Shown: one piece after another, positions 1-7,067 of the stretch
Layout: each line of letters starts with the position of its first letter
Position numbering within the stretch: the first letter of the stretch is position 1
Origin: Actinidia chinensis
Taxonomy: Eukaryota; Streptophyta; Magnoliopsida; Ericales; Actinidiaceae
Assembly: GCA_009663005.1 (NCBI GenBank)
Contig: VIGQ01000904.1
Span: 17,501 to 27,500, forward strand
Length of the DNA stretch: 10,000 bases
Direction of reading: 5' to 3'
The notes under the pieces: model-generated
What the model was told of the DNA's origin: nothing
Seen by the model: the letters and a program-made list of their open reading frames with translations, nothing else
The model's database searches: none
Program-made: the position numbers and the translations under genes

Positions 1-13
1 ATAAAAAAGTAAT

Positions 14-31
14 ATTCTATTAAAATAGAAT
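14..31. repeat. Short AT-only inverted repeat
   Basis: An 8-bp perfect inverted repeat (ATTCTATT at 14-21, AATAGAAT at 24-31) with a 2-base loop lies in very AT-rich sequence. Palindromes this short are expected by chance in such DNA, so it is recorded mainly as part of the low-complexity left edge. Confidence 0.4.
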
Positions 32-82
32 TAGAATAGAAAATTGACGGAGATAGTATTAAAAAAATAATTAATTAAAATA

Positions 83-110
83 AAAATTATAATTTTTAAA
101 TTATAATTTT
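83..110. repeat. Perfect 13-bp AT palindrome
   Basis: The arms AAAATTATAATTT (83-95) and AAATTATAATTTT (98-110) are perfect reverse complements separated by two T residues. The structure could extrude as a small cruciform or mark an old insertion site. No terminal motif or target duplication supports a named element. Chance in AT-only sequence is less likely here than for the 14-31 palindrome but is not excluded. Confidence 0.5.
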
Positions 111-924
111 CCTCGAATTTGCTGAATTTGACTTAGATGCTCTAAGAACCTATGATCCACCGAATAAATTATGGAACACTTGATTTAAGCAATCAGTAGG
201 GGGTTATAAAAACTGTCTGAGAGTCTAGGTTAGGGGTCCAGATCCGGTGAACTGTCTACTCAGGCTTACGGGTCTTGGAAGTGTATCTCTCCCAAATCTT
301 TTTGGGGCTTCGTGTTTTTTGGGACCAAACAATACTAGTCTTGGAAAGTTCAAAATGCAAATATTGTCCATGTGTATATTTTAACTGATGATGATCAAGT
401 GACGCAGCTGGTCTATCATCTTATGGCTGCATCTAAAGAACAAAAAAGACCATCGAGAGTGTATATTATATTTTTTAGTGTATTAACCGTGTATATAAGT
501 ATATTCAAATCAAATGTGACGGGATCCATACTCGTTAACATCAAAACTCTCGAAAGAAGTCCTTTGATCCTCAACAAAAGAGTTAAAAATACTGCATTTT
601 GTATTCGTGCATACTCGCATGAGAGAATTTAAAAGTTCTACTATATGAAAATATGCGTAAATATAAACTATTAATAGGCTGTACAAAATGCATTATCTTT
701 AATAAAACTCAATCTCTAATCCAGAGAAAGAAAAAGAGAGATGCAATGGTGGTGGCAGAGAAATGGTACAGTAGAGCAATATATATTATAGTATTTATTT
801 TTGCTGCTTAAAAAAGACGGGGTGGGGTCCTTGGGACCATGTATGCTCATTTTTGTTGTTTCATCTCCAAAGTAAAGATGACATGTGTCAAAGAAAACGA
901 ACCCTAAAGTTTGAGAATAATTAT
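111..924. other. Non-coding AT-rich stretch, no gene recognised
   Basis: I see no conserved protein, splice-bounded exon series or RNA gene here. The longest ATG frame (372-632, 86 codons) is of biased low-complexity composition and resembles no family I know. A purine-rich patch (about 722-770) and a small GGTCC/GGACC hairpin near 826-838 are the only local structures. It could be promoter or intergenic DNA of a gene outside the window. Confidence 0.5.
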
Positions 925-1064
925 GTCATTATGCATTATATAAATATGGTAATCGGTGAATGACATGAATTACTTAGTTTAATTAGCAAGTTCTCTAAAT
1001 GAAAATTCACTCGTACCACATGGTAGTAGTTAGTTAGTGGTGAATTCCCATTGTGCATAATGAC
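925..1064. repeat. Possible small foldback element
   Basis: GTCATTATGCA at 925-935 is matched perfectly in reverse complement by TGCATAATGAC at 1054-1064. A second, shorter pairing lies inside it (AATTCAC near 1003-1010 with GTGAATT near 1039-1046), so the 140-base interval could fold back on itself. No clear target-site duplication flanks it, and the terminal motif is not one I recognise. It may be an eroded MITE or coincidence. Confidence 0.3.
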
Positions 1065-1591
1065 GTTAGTATCATGGTTGCATTGAAATTCTTCTCCTAA
1101 AACTTCAAACTAGAGTAGCGACGATTGAACTAAATAAATTAAAAAAATAGCTACACTGTCGGAAAAACATTAGAGTACTACGAACATAGATCTGGGTACT
1201 CATATGACGATATTTTCATGTACAAAATCATTAGATATGTGACCCATCGAATAAGAAGAAATCACAGATGTGTTAAGTTTGGCGTCCTATAAACATCCAA
1301 TTCGATATAACATAATCAGCAGAGTAAGAACAGTTCACATGAGAAGGGGACTCAACTGACTTTCAACCACCCATCGAGAACTCTCTTGAAACCATTCATT
1401 TTCAATTATATAATATTTTTTTGATAGATGAGTATCTGTCCAAGGTAATGGCCAGCACACCAAGAATGGCAAGAAGATGACTAAAATCATTATCCTTTTA
1501 AGTTAAGTTGTAAATCCTATTCCCTTCGTGGATTATGCGGCGGATGAAAGTGGCATGTGAAAGGCGGCAAAAAAAAAGTGAAATTTTGGGT
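1065..1591. other. Non-coding stretch, nothing recognised
   Basis: All frames are interrupted, and no repeat or RNA gene stands out in this AT-rich sequence. Its right end runs through a 9-base A tract (about 1569-1577) into the long G tract. Confidence 0.5.
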
Positions 1592-1607
1592 GGGGGGGGG
1601 GGGGGGG
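1592..1607 (+). repeat. Sixteen-base G homopolymer
   Basis: Sixteen consecutive G residues follow GGGT, giving an uninterrupted G-rich run in otherwise AT-rich DNA. It could adopt a quadruplex. It is also a stretch where length is often unreliable in sequencing and where length polymorphism is common. Nothing nearby shows whether it has a regulatory role. Confidence 0.85.
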
Positions 1608-1751
1608 ACAGCGCAATGACCAATAGAAAAATCTCACTTTATATTGCAGTCAAGTCAAAGTTTTTGTAACCTCGATATTTATGGAAGTGTAAGGGTACTC
1701 AATGTAATTAATCGAAACAAACACGACTAGTTTTCATTTCTTCCCGAGTAT

Positions 1752-1783
1752 TTAAATTGCATGCATGAAATCATGCAATTTAA
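1752..1783. repeat. Perfect 12-bp hairpin with CATGCATG core
   Basis: TTAAATTGCATG (1752-1763) pairs perfectly with CATGCAATTTAA (1772-1783) across an 8-base loop. The left arm contains CATGCATG, an RY-type motif bound by B3-domain regulators in plant seed promoters according to general knowledge. No adjacent gene shows that it works as a regulatory site here. Confidence 0.6.
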
Positions 1784-1944
1784 GAGAGGGAATTATGGCT
1801 TATTTTTCACGAAGTCCTTTCCTTAGAAAATATTAAATAGTATGGCGACTCGTGCTCGGCAGCTGCAGCTGGGCTGTGCGAACTAGTGCCGGGCAGTTTG
1901 TCAGTTGTCGGAGTTGGCAAGTTAAGGGATAGAGGGACGTCGAA

Positions 1945-2376
1945 TGACGCAGGCGGAATCTCAAAGAACAGAACACGTCTATCTCTTAGAAAATAAAACC
2001 CTAGGAATCCACTAGGGTTCCTTGAATCCACAAGAAATAAAAAGAGAAAAACTCTGAATTTAGTTATCTCCAAAAATTCATTTGCCCGAAGGCTACAAGA
2101 TACTAAATAATACCTAGAAAACCCCTAATTCGTGTTAGGCACGAAATTAGCAGAAAATAAGAAAAATTACTCAAAAAGGAGAAAAATTGAGTTAAGCCTA
2201 AATCCACTTCTACTCTACTCTTAGGAAACATTTCCCAACAAAACGGAATTTAAATTTCGGAATCTTAAATTAAAAGTTTAGAGCTAAAATAATAAGTACT
2301 AAAACGGCAAAAATCGCCCTTTTGGGTGGGCAAACGATGTGATTTGAAATTTTTTTCGAAAATCGGCGGGGGCTCA
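1945..2376 (-). mobile_element. LTR-like block of a Ty3/gypsy element
   Basis: Read on the minus strand, this 432-base block begins TGAGCCCCCGCCGATTTTCG, a style of U3 start common in plant gypsy LTRs, and ends GCGTCA, so it has the TG...CA form. Its second half on that strand is T-rich with repeated 'CCCTAG' and 'TTTTCT' stretches, like R-U5. It lies just downstream (minus sense) of a pol C-terminal tail, where a 3' LTR belongs. No second copy is in the window and no matching flanking duplication is visible, so both edges are approximate. A clear polypurine tract is missing at the inner edge. Confidence 0.5.
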
Positions 2377-2393
2377 TGGCTAAAGGCCATGAG
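2373..2393. repeat. 8-bp hairpin at the inner LTR edge
   Basis: CTCATGGC (2373-2380) and GCCATGAG (2386-2393) form a perfect stem with a 5-base loop. It overlaps the proposed inner boundary of the LTR-like block and may explain why that boundary looks unusual. Confidence 0.5.
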
Positions 2394-2415
2394 TTCTGAT
2401 CCTCTCGGACGTTTC

Positions 2416-2640
2416 CTTCGGACCATCAAGTATCAGCAATTCCGTCGGCGGTGCCCGTGATTCCTACTATCACTTTCTACTTTCAGGATTTCCTATGGGA
2501 TTTTAATACGATCTCGTTGCTCAAGGAAAGCTTGAAGCTACTGTTCTAATCAGTCCCCCCTACTTGCGAAAGAACTCGACCCAGAGTTCCCACTATCGGC
2601 ATCATAGGAGGGTTAAATACTCGGACAGATTAGCAATGTT
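2416..2640 (-). pseudogene. Ty3/gypsy pol C-terminal tail (copy 1)
   Basis: Continuing downstream on the minus strand from the integrase fragment, shifted frames read NIANLSEYL, then a serine-rich stretch (SGNSGSSSFASRGD), then QAFLEQRDRIK. This order (F/L-N-x-A-D/N-L-x-E-Y, Ser-rich linker, then a 'DVEQ-A-FLEQRDR' type end) is the usual terminus of plant gypsy polyproteins. The frame changes at least twice through one-base indels. The stretch 2416-2548 recurs in the same orientation at 5143-5277. After the tail the sequence passes to the LTR-like block. Confidence 0.65.
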
Positions 2641-2860
2641 AAAGTAGAGGAATACCCATATCCGTAGGCAGTGCAAACGACATAGGCCTATTATTGATCT
2701 TCTTTACCAATTGAAAACGGCCCATACTTCTATTCTTCAGTTTCCTTATAAGAGTTCCAGCTGAAACAAACCCACACCTACGGAGGTAGACCATCACCAA
2801 ATCCCCTTCATTAAAAATCTTCTCCCGCCCTTCTTGGCAGCCGCTGCCTGTATTTTGCAT
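2639..2860 (-). pseudogene. Integrase C-terminal fragment of Ty3/gypsy
   Basis: A 73-codon minus-strand frame contains REKIFNEGDLVMVYLRR, then KLKNRSMGRFQLVKKIN and LPTDMGI. This matches the GPY/F-type C-terminal region of gypsy integrases, which binds DNA after the DDE catalytic core (family knowledge). The usual 'GPFQ' appears as GRFQ. The frame breaks at the LL-stop near 2639, but a one-base shift restores the expected FN-A-L-x-E-Y continuation. The first residues include a good match to Y-R-Q-A-A-D-A-K-(K/R) in another frame. The zinc-binding N-terminus and catalytic core are missing because of the upstream junction at 2855-2868. Confidence 0.8.
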
Positions 2861-2867
2861 TGGAGGC

Positions 2868-3350
2868 TACGGGGATTAAATCAATACAGGGATGGATATC
2901 CCGCCATACGGTGGCAACCCCAAGGTGACTCGTCAGGGAACAAATCCTGGAACTCCTTGATTAGCGGCTGTGCACTTACTACCGGGAACTTCTAGAGGGT
3001 TTGGGGTGCTTCGTCTGGTAAGGACCATTGCAAAAATTTGCTTCTTGGATTCCCTGCTTTTGTCGAAACTCGTCCTCATTATGAACGCAAGACAAATGAT
3101 TTCCCTTCCTCCTTGGGACCTTAGGAACACTAACTCTCCTAGCGATCGAAATGACACCTTCCTATCATTCTGATAGAATCGTAAACTGTCTTTTCCCTTC
3201 TGCACAGCATCCACACATGTTTCCCAGGGCTCCCCCAAAGGAGTTTACACGCATCCATATCAACCACTTCGCATAAACTTCGTCCAACTATACTTACCAA
3301 TAGAAACCTTTATCGACAATTATCGGTTTATCTTAACTTTCACTCCTTTC
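2868..3350 (-). pseudogene. Protease end to reverse transcriptase start, Ty3/gypsy
   Basis: Minus-strand frames here read, in order, GWIKERSES (the degraded counterpart of a G-W-I-K-K-G segment after the protease), a V-D-M-D-A-C type region, FYQNDRKVSFRS, a KVPKEEGKSFVL-like segment in a shifted frame, CLAFIMRTSFDKSRESKKQI, and a Q-G-V-P-G-F-V-P block corresponding to E-F-x-D-(L/V)-F-P. Then follows RDIHPCIDLIPVAS, which matches the H-x-I-D-L-x-P-G-A start of gypsy reverse transcriptase. At least three frameshifts are needed to read it. The run stops immediately after this start, where the integrase C-terminus begins. Confidence 0.75.
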
Positions 3351-4255
3351 TTTAATCCAGCCATCGTGTAGGTCCGGGTGCTTCTCCTTTCTCTGTTTTC
3401 AGACCTAACTTTGTAAGCCAACCTCTCGATACTATGTTCTCTCCACTTCCCAATCCCACTATCAATGATAGATTCACAGACCCGCTTGTTGATGGACAAC
3501 AAAAAAAACCGTCCTCGAAAATATCTTGTTGCGTTGGCTAGAATCTACTCTCTTAGGTGTCAGCACAACCTTTGGATCACCAGAGATTGCCCCCGGTATT
3601 CAACCCTCTTCGGCATTTGGGAAACTCTTAGGGTCATAGAATAGGGTCGGCATCCCCCTCGTCATCTCACCATCCTCCTCCCCCCCCCTCTGGTACTGCT
3701 CCACTAGGTCAGACTGTTGCCCCTTTTTGACACGTATTCGAGCGATGCCCAGTTCACCACTCTGTATCACTTATCTCCTGAGGCCTTGGCGTATGCATAG
3801 ATTTCCTTGACGTGTCGTTGACCCTAGTGTTTACTGCCTTTGTCTGACTCCCACTGTTTGTCCATCCCCGTTGGGCTGCGGAGAAGGTACTACTGGCTAT
3901 TTCCCTATTAAAATGGGATCTAGGGTGTGTTGTCTGGTTTCTGTTGGATTCGACTTTCCTGGCTACGTCATAGCTTCATTTATGAATTAGCGTTTGTAAG
4001 TATACCTGATCTCGAATCGCTACTCTCAGCCCATTCACAAATCTGGCAAATCTCTGATGCTTCTGATTCCGAGAGATTATTGCGGGCGACATTCTTTAAA
4101 ATTCCGCGTATAAGCCTCACTGGTTCGAACCCCCTGCCTACACCTCTCTTGATAATTGCTTGAACAACCTTTGCTGATAATCGGTGGTAGAATCGCTCTT
4201 CCATCAACTCCTCAGCCTTCTCCACTACGTATCCTACCAAACAGATTATCAGCAA
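3350..4255 (-). pseudogene. Ty3/gypsy gag and protease remnant (left arm)
   Basis: On the minus strand, upstream to downstream, there is a gag-like segment (VEKAEELMEERFYHRL, then FARFVNGLRVAIRDQ, the R-F-x-G-L-R-x-x-I-R-D type gag motif), a broken CCHC zinc knuckle near 3725-3768 (H-R-S-N-T-C readable in one frame), and an aspartic protease site IIDSG at 3455-3469, whose D-S-G codons are intact. Downstream are N-I-V-S and K-L-G-L-K-T in a shifted frame, as expected after the active site. Multiple stops and indels make it non-coding. It is the longer arm of the inverted repeat and retains the protease core that the other arm has lost. Confidence 0.75.
4182..4244. other. Spacer at centre of the retroelement foldback
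   Basis: This 63-base spacer separates the arms at 4158-4181 and 4245-4268, whose innermost 24 bases match at 22 positions in reverse complement. In minus-strand sense the spacer is coding-like gag sequence (E-K-A-E-E-L-M-E-E-R-F-Y-H-R-L), so it belongs to the minus-strand copy. It would be the loop of a hairpin transcript. Confidence 0.7.
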
Positions 4256-5131
4256 TGATTGTTCAAGCCATATCAGGAGTTTAAGGCAGGGGGTTCGAAC
4301 CAGGAGGCCCTATACGGAAGGAATTTTACAGACTGTCTGCCCTCTAATCTTCGGAATCAGAGGATCAGCAGATTGCCAGATTTTTGAATGGACTGAGAGT
4401 AGCGCGATTCGAGATCAGTATCGCTTACAAACTCTGTATTCACTAAATGAAGCTGTGACGTTGCCAGAAAGTCGAATCCCAACAAAACCGGACAAACACC
4501 AGATCCAATTTTAAAATAATGGGGAAAACAGCCAGTAACCTTCTCCGCAGTCCCAACCGGTGACAAACAGTGGGAGTCAGACAAAGCAGTAACACAGGGT
4601 CACTACAACGTCAAAGGAAAATCCTAATCCATACGCCAAGGCCTCAGGAGATAAGTGCTACATATTGTGGTGAACCTGGCATCCTCGAATACGTGTCCAA
4701 AAAGGGCAACATGAACCTATGGAGCAGTCGCAGAGGAGTGAGGATGGTGGAGATGACCAGGGTGTGCCGACCCTTATTCTTAGGACGATTGGCTGGATTA
4801 AGAAAGGAGTGAAAGTTAAGGTAACCGATACTTGTCGAATAAAGTTTTATATGGTAAGTTACAATGTTGACGATAGTGTTAGTGCGAAGTGGTTGATATG
4901 GATGCGTGTCACCTCCTTTTGGGGAGGCCCTGGCAACATGATGTGGATGCTGTGGCATAAGGAAAAAGACAACGTTACTATTCTATCAGAATGATAGGAA
5001 GGGGAGTCCTCGATCCGCTTAAGGAGAGTAGTGTTCCTAAGGTTCCCAAGGAGGAAGGGAAATCATTTGTCTTGCTGGTTCATAATGAGGACGAGTTCGA
5101 CAAAGAGGCCAGGGAATCCAAGCAAATATTG
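4245..5131 (+). pseudogene. Ty3/gypsy gag and protease remnant, inverted copy
   Basis: Plus-strand sequence repeats the minus-strand gag-protease segment in opposite orientation. Recognisable pieces are the gag motif with the R-I-R-D-Q region near 4395-4430, a zinc-knuckle remnant near 4655-4710 (CGEPG, then N-T-C-P-K-R in a neighbouring frame), GWIKKGVKVKVTDTCRIKF near 4792-4850, and a D-M-D-A-C-H-L-L-L-G-R-P-W region near 4896-4940. VPKVPKEEGKSFVLLVHNED follows near 5030-5095. About 265 bases present in the other arm are missing at roughly 4781-4790, and with them the protease D-S-G. Stops and frameshifts throughout make it non-coding; the apparently open frames are fragments. Confidence 0.75.
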
Positions 5132-5142
5132 AAACTCATTTG

Positions 5143-5310
5143 CCTTCAGACCATCAAGTATCACGTAATTCCGTCGTCGGTGCCCGTGATTCCTACTATC
5201 ACTTTCCTACTTTTCGGATTTCCTATGGGATTTAATACGATCTCGTTGCTCAAGGAAAGCTTGAGCTATCTGTTCTACATCATCGAACTCCTTCAAGGCT
5301 ATTCGGGCGA
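5143..5310 (-). pseudogene. Ty3/gypsy pol C-terminal tail (copy 2)
   Basis: Minus-strand translation gives a serine-rich linker (SSNSSSRPNSLEGVR) and, one base shifted, DDVEQIAQAFLEQRDRIK followed by SHRKSEK and a stop at 5207-5209. It duplicates the tail at 2416-2548 in the same orientation, but is better preserved. It directly abuts the plus-strand gag-protease arm at 5131-5143, so it belongs to a different copy or was placed here by rearrangement. The long plus-strand open frame over the same bases is its shadow. Sequence upstream on the minus strand (5310-5460) has no motif I recognise. Confidence 0.6.
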
Positions 5311-5548
5311 GACGAGGAGTTGGAACTGGGCTGCTCGCAAGTTTGGTCCTCCACGTTGTGAAGTTCGGCAGTTTGATCCTTGTGTGGCGTGTTCGGCTTT
5401 GGAAGATAAGGTGTTAGATTGTCGATTGCCCAACCCTCATGTTAAGTCAATTTGTTCTATGTAGAGGGTAGAATTAACTGAAAAATGGAAGGATAAATTG
5501 AATGAATGGTTCATCAAAGTATAACACTTTGGCATCTCCCATTTTCTA

Positions 5549-5790
5549 GAGGAAGTGAGAGGTGGGGGCAATTGTAATAGGCCAAAATGAGTTTGGTTCA
5601 TATTGACTGATTCAGGGTCCTTCATTGGGCCGTACTCGTTTAATAGATCTTCTGGTAGGCAATAAACCCTAGTTCTCTAGTTCTCTAATTCTCTCCCCTC
5701 TTTCGCATTCATATTCTCACACTAGAGGAAATTCTTAGCCAACTCCCTTACCGGTAAGCCTTAACCGTGCTCTTTGTGGCGAGGTAACGC
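5549..5790 (+). mobile_element. Possible LTR fragment with purine tract
   Basis: A purine-rich run (5549-5569, AGGAAGTGAGAGGTGGGGG) is followed at 5573 by TGTAATAGGCC, the arrangement expected of a polypurine tract and LTR start on the plus strand. About 100 bases on comes AATAAACCCTAG with CT-rich sequence (5668-5705), resembling the R-U5 part of plant LTRs. The sequence is unlike the block at 1945-2376, so it would be a separate family. The right edge is not defined and no partner LTR is present. It could also be an unrelated 5' leader-like sequence. Confidence 0.35.
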
Positions 5791-5859
5791 GGAGGTTAGA
5801 TCAAATGAGATTTACCACCTCATAGTTGTGACACAATTAATTTTAGATATAGACAAAAG
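5791..5859. other. Short non-coding link, nothing recognised
   Basis: This short linking stretch between the LTR-like block and the next element contains no motif I can name. It ends with GACAAAAG (5852-5859), a possible target-site copy for the element to its right. Confidence 0.4.
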
Positions 5860-6314
5860 TAGGACGAATCCAGAAATTTTGTTCTTGGAAAACAAAAATA
5901 AGGATGAAATTAATTTTTTTTAAATAGAGAAACACTACCGACATAGAAAAAAAGTACAAAAAATTATACAAAAAAGTTTATGGATCGTTTCGATTCATTC
6001 AAAGGTGGCTCCACTACAATAGTTCTGAATTCAGATTGCAAGTAATATGTTTTGCTCATTTTTTTATATTATTTATGCATTCGTAACTTTTTTCTTTCAT
6101 GGGTATTATACCACCTAAATTGTTGAAATTTTCATTGAACTAGAAAAGGACAAATCTACATAGATTAGTGAAGCAGAAAATGAATTTTCATCAATCTGGG
6201 ACTATTTCGATATAAATTATTGAAAATTCTCATAAACTATAGGGGTATTAGAAGAATTTGGGAAACTTGAGGGTGCTATGGCCCCTCCGGCCGTCCCTAC
6301 CTTTCGTCCCTGGT
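5860..6314. mobile_element. Probable degraded TIR (hAT-like) element
   Basis: The left edge reads TAGGACGAATCCAG, and the right edge reads CCTTTCGTCCCTGGT. In reverse complement the right edge gives CAGGGACGAAAGG, sharing GGACGAA with the left. Plant non-autonomous elements ending in C-A-G-G-G-(G/A)-C-G-x-A-(T/C)-C-C are common (general knowledge). Flanking GACAAAAG (5852-5859) and CACAAAAG (6315-6322) match at 7 of 8 bases, the length typical of hAT insertions. The interior is AT-rich, non-coding, with GGCCCCTCCGGCC near the right end. The termini are weak, so the edges are tentative. Confidence 0.4.
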
Positions 6315-6510
6315 CACAAAAGGAAATAAACAACCGTGTTGTTAATTCTATACTCCGTATTTATCAAGATATTTACCCGACAACCCATCTAAAAGAGAAG
6401 ATTAGGTCAATTTCTAACTAGTCTGTTTTTTCTTGTAAATCACATGGTTTTCTGGGTTTTTCTCGGCGAAATGACTGAATCACCTTTATGTAGCAGAGCA
6501 GAGGGTGGGG

Positions 6511-6876
6511 ATGATAAAAAGAGTACTGGGCATGGCCAGTGGGTCATTAGAAGCTTTCTATTTTCTTCAGCGTTATTCAGCTGCAAGTGTAGGATCCATA
6601 AACATCCCATTTCACAAGAGTCCCCAGCAAGGCACGTATATTGAGGCCTATGAGACTAATAGAAATTTAGAAAGTCTCAACAAAGGTGGGATAGTAACTA
6701 GCTACTCCCAAGTTATCATAATTACTAATCACGTGGCTGGCGACCAGATATCTTATAAAATTTGTGATTTGCAGTTCGATTTCTATTCACGTGATATTGA
6801 TTCGTGTGTTACGGGTATTGCTCCGCCGATAAATGAATTCCAATTTGTAGGCGATGGAATTGATCATCCAAATTAG
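6511..6876 (+). CDS. Unrecognised 121-codon open frame
   Basis: From ATG at 6511 to TAG at 6874-6876 the frame is open and its composition looks less AT-biased and more protein-like than neighbouring sequence. The frame is also open upstream to 6475. The product begins MIKRVLGMASGSLEAFYF and ends FQFVGDGIDHPN; the middle alternates hydrophobic and polar residues (IVTSYSQVIIITNHVAGDQ), suggesting beta structure. There is no signal peptide, membrane segment or motif that I can name. It could be the last exon of a plant gene, a remnant of an integrated virus or transposon, or a chance frame. No start context or splice site could be confirmed. A second ATG frame overlaps it (6444-6644). A MITE sits six bases after the stop codon. 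Confidence 0.35.
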   Translation: MIKRVLGMASGSLEAFYFLQRYSAASVGSINIPFHKSPQQGTYIEAYETNRNLESLNKGGIVTSYSQVIIITNHVAGDQISYKICDLQFDFYSRDIDSCVTGIAPPINEFQFVGDGIDHPN

Positions 6877-6881
6877 TTAGC
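6873..6881. repeat. Left target-site duplication of the MITE
   Basis: TTAGTTAGC immediately precedes the MITE and is matched on the other side by TTAAGTTAGC (7068-7077), differing by one inserted A. It overlaps the TAG stop of the open frame to its left. Confidence 0.7.
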
Positions 6882-7067
6882 CAGGGGCGGAGGCACATGA
6901 TGCCCAGAAGGGGCACCTGCCCTCCCTCAAGTTTGAAATTTTTTTTTTTTAGCTATAGTTTTAGAATTTTTTTACAATTTGCCCCCCCTCAAAAATTATA
7001 AATGCATGCCCCTCCTTAAAAAAAAATTTAATTTGCCTCCTGAAAATTTTTTCTGACTCCGCCACTG
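6882..7067. mobile_element. 186-bp MITE with CAGGGGCGGAG termini
   Basis: The left end CAGGGGCGGAGGCA and the right end CTGACTCCGCCACTG form terminal inverted repeats (CAGGGGCGGAG against CAGTGGCGGAG, one mismatch in eleven). The interior is non-coding, with A/T homopolymers and several GCCCCC runs. Near-identical TTA(A)GTTAGC copies flank it, giving a 9- to 10-base target duplication. The termini resemble a widespread plant hAT-like non-autonomous family; the duplication length would also allow a Mutator-type origin. It carries no transposase, so it would have been moved by an enzyme encoded elsewhere. Confidence 0.8.

Larger units (their letters stand above)
1945..5310 (-). mobile_element. 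Rearranged, defective Ty3/gypsy retrotransposon
   Basis: The span contains recognisable pieces of gag, protease, the first residues of reverse transcriptase, the integrase C-terminus and an LTR-like block, mostly on the minus strand. The segment 4245-5131 is an opposite-strand second copy of gag-protease. Every reading frame is broken by single-base indels and stops. The reverse transcriptase catalytic core, RNase H and integrase DDE core are absent, so the element is non-autonomous and dead. Motifs such as the C-terminal GDLVMVYLR segment place it with plant Ty3/gypsy elements; I could not fix the lineage. The right limit is the upstream end of the second pol tail and is approximate. Confidence 0.8.

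Noticed and set aside
372..632. 86-codon plus-strand frame
   Set aside because: Low-complexity composition in AT-rich DNA, no known motif and no promoter or splice context.
1807..2073. 88-codon minus-strand frame
   Set aside because: It lies across the U5-like half of the LTR block and its edge; the F/L-rich residues come from T-rich LTR sequence.
2970..3173. Plus-strand frame over the protease-RT region
   Set aside because: The minus strand carries the recognisable gypsy motifs, so this is its antisense shadow.
3679..3688. C-rich run as a regulatory element
   Set aside because: On the minus strand it is the expanded glycine/glutamate codon stretch of gag after the zinc knuckle.
4991..5464. 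157-codon plus-strand frame, the longest in the window
   Set aside because: Its first third is real but broken protease-end sequence, and the rest is read antisense through the pol tail at 5143-5310, so it is a chimera of a fragment and a shadow.
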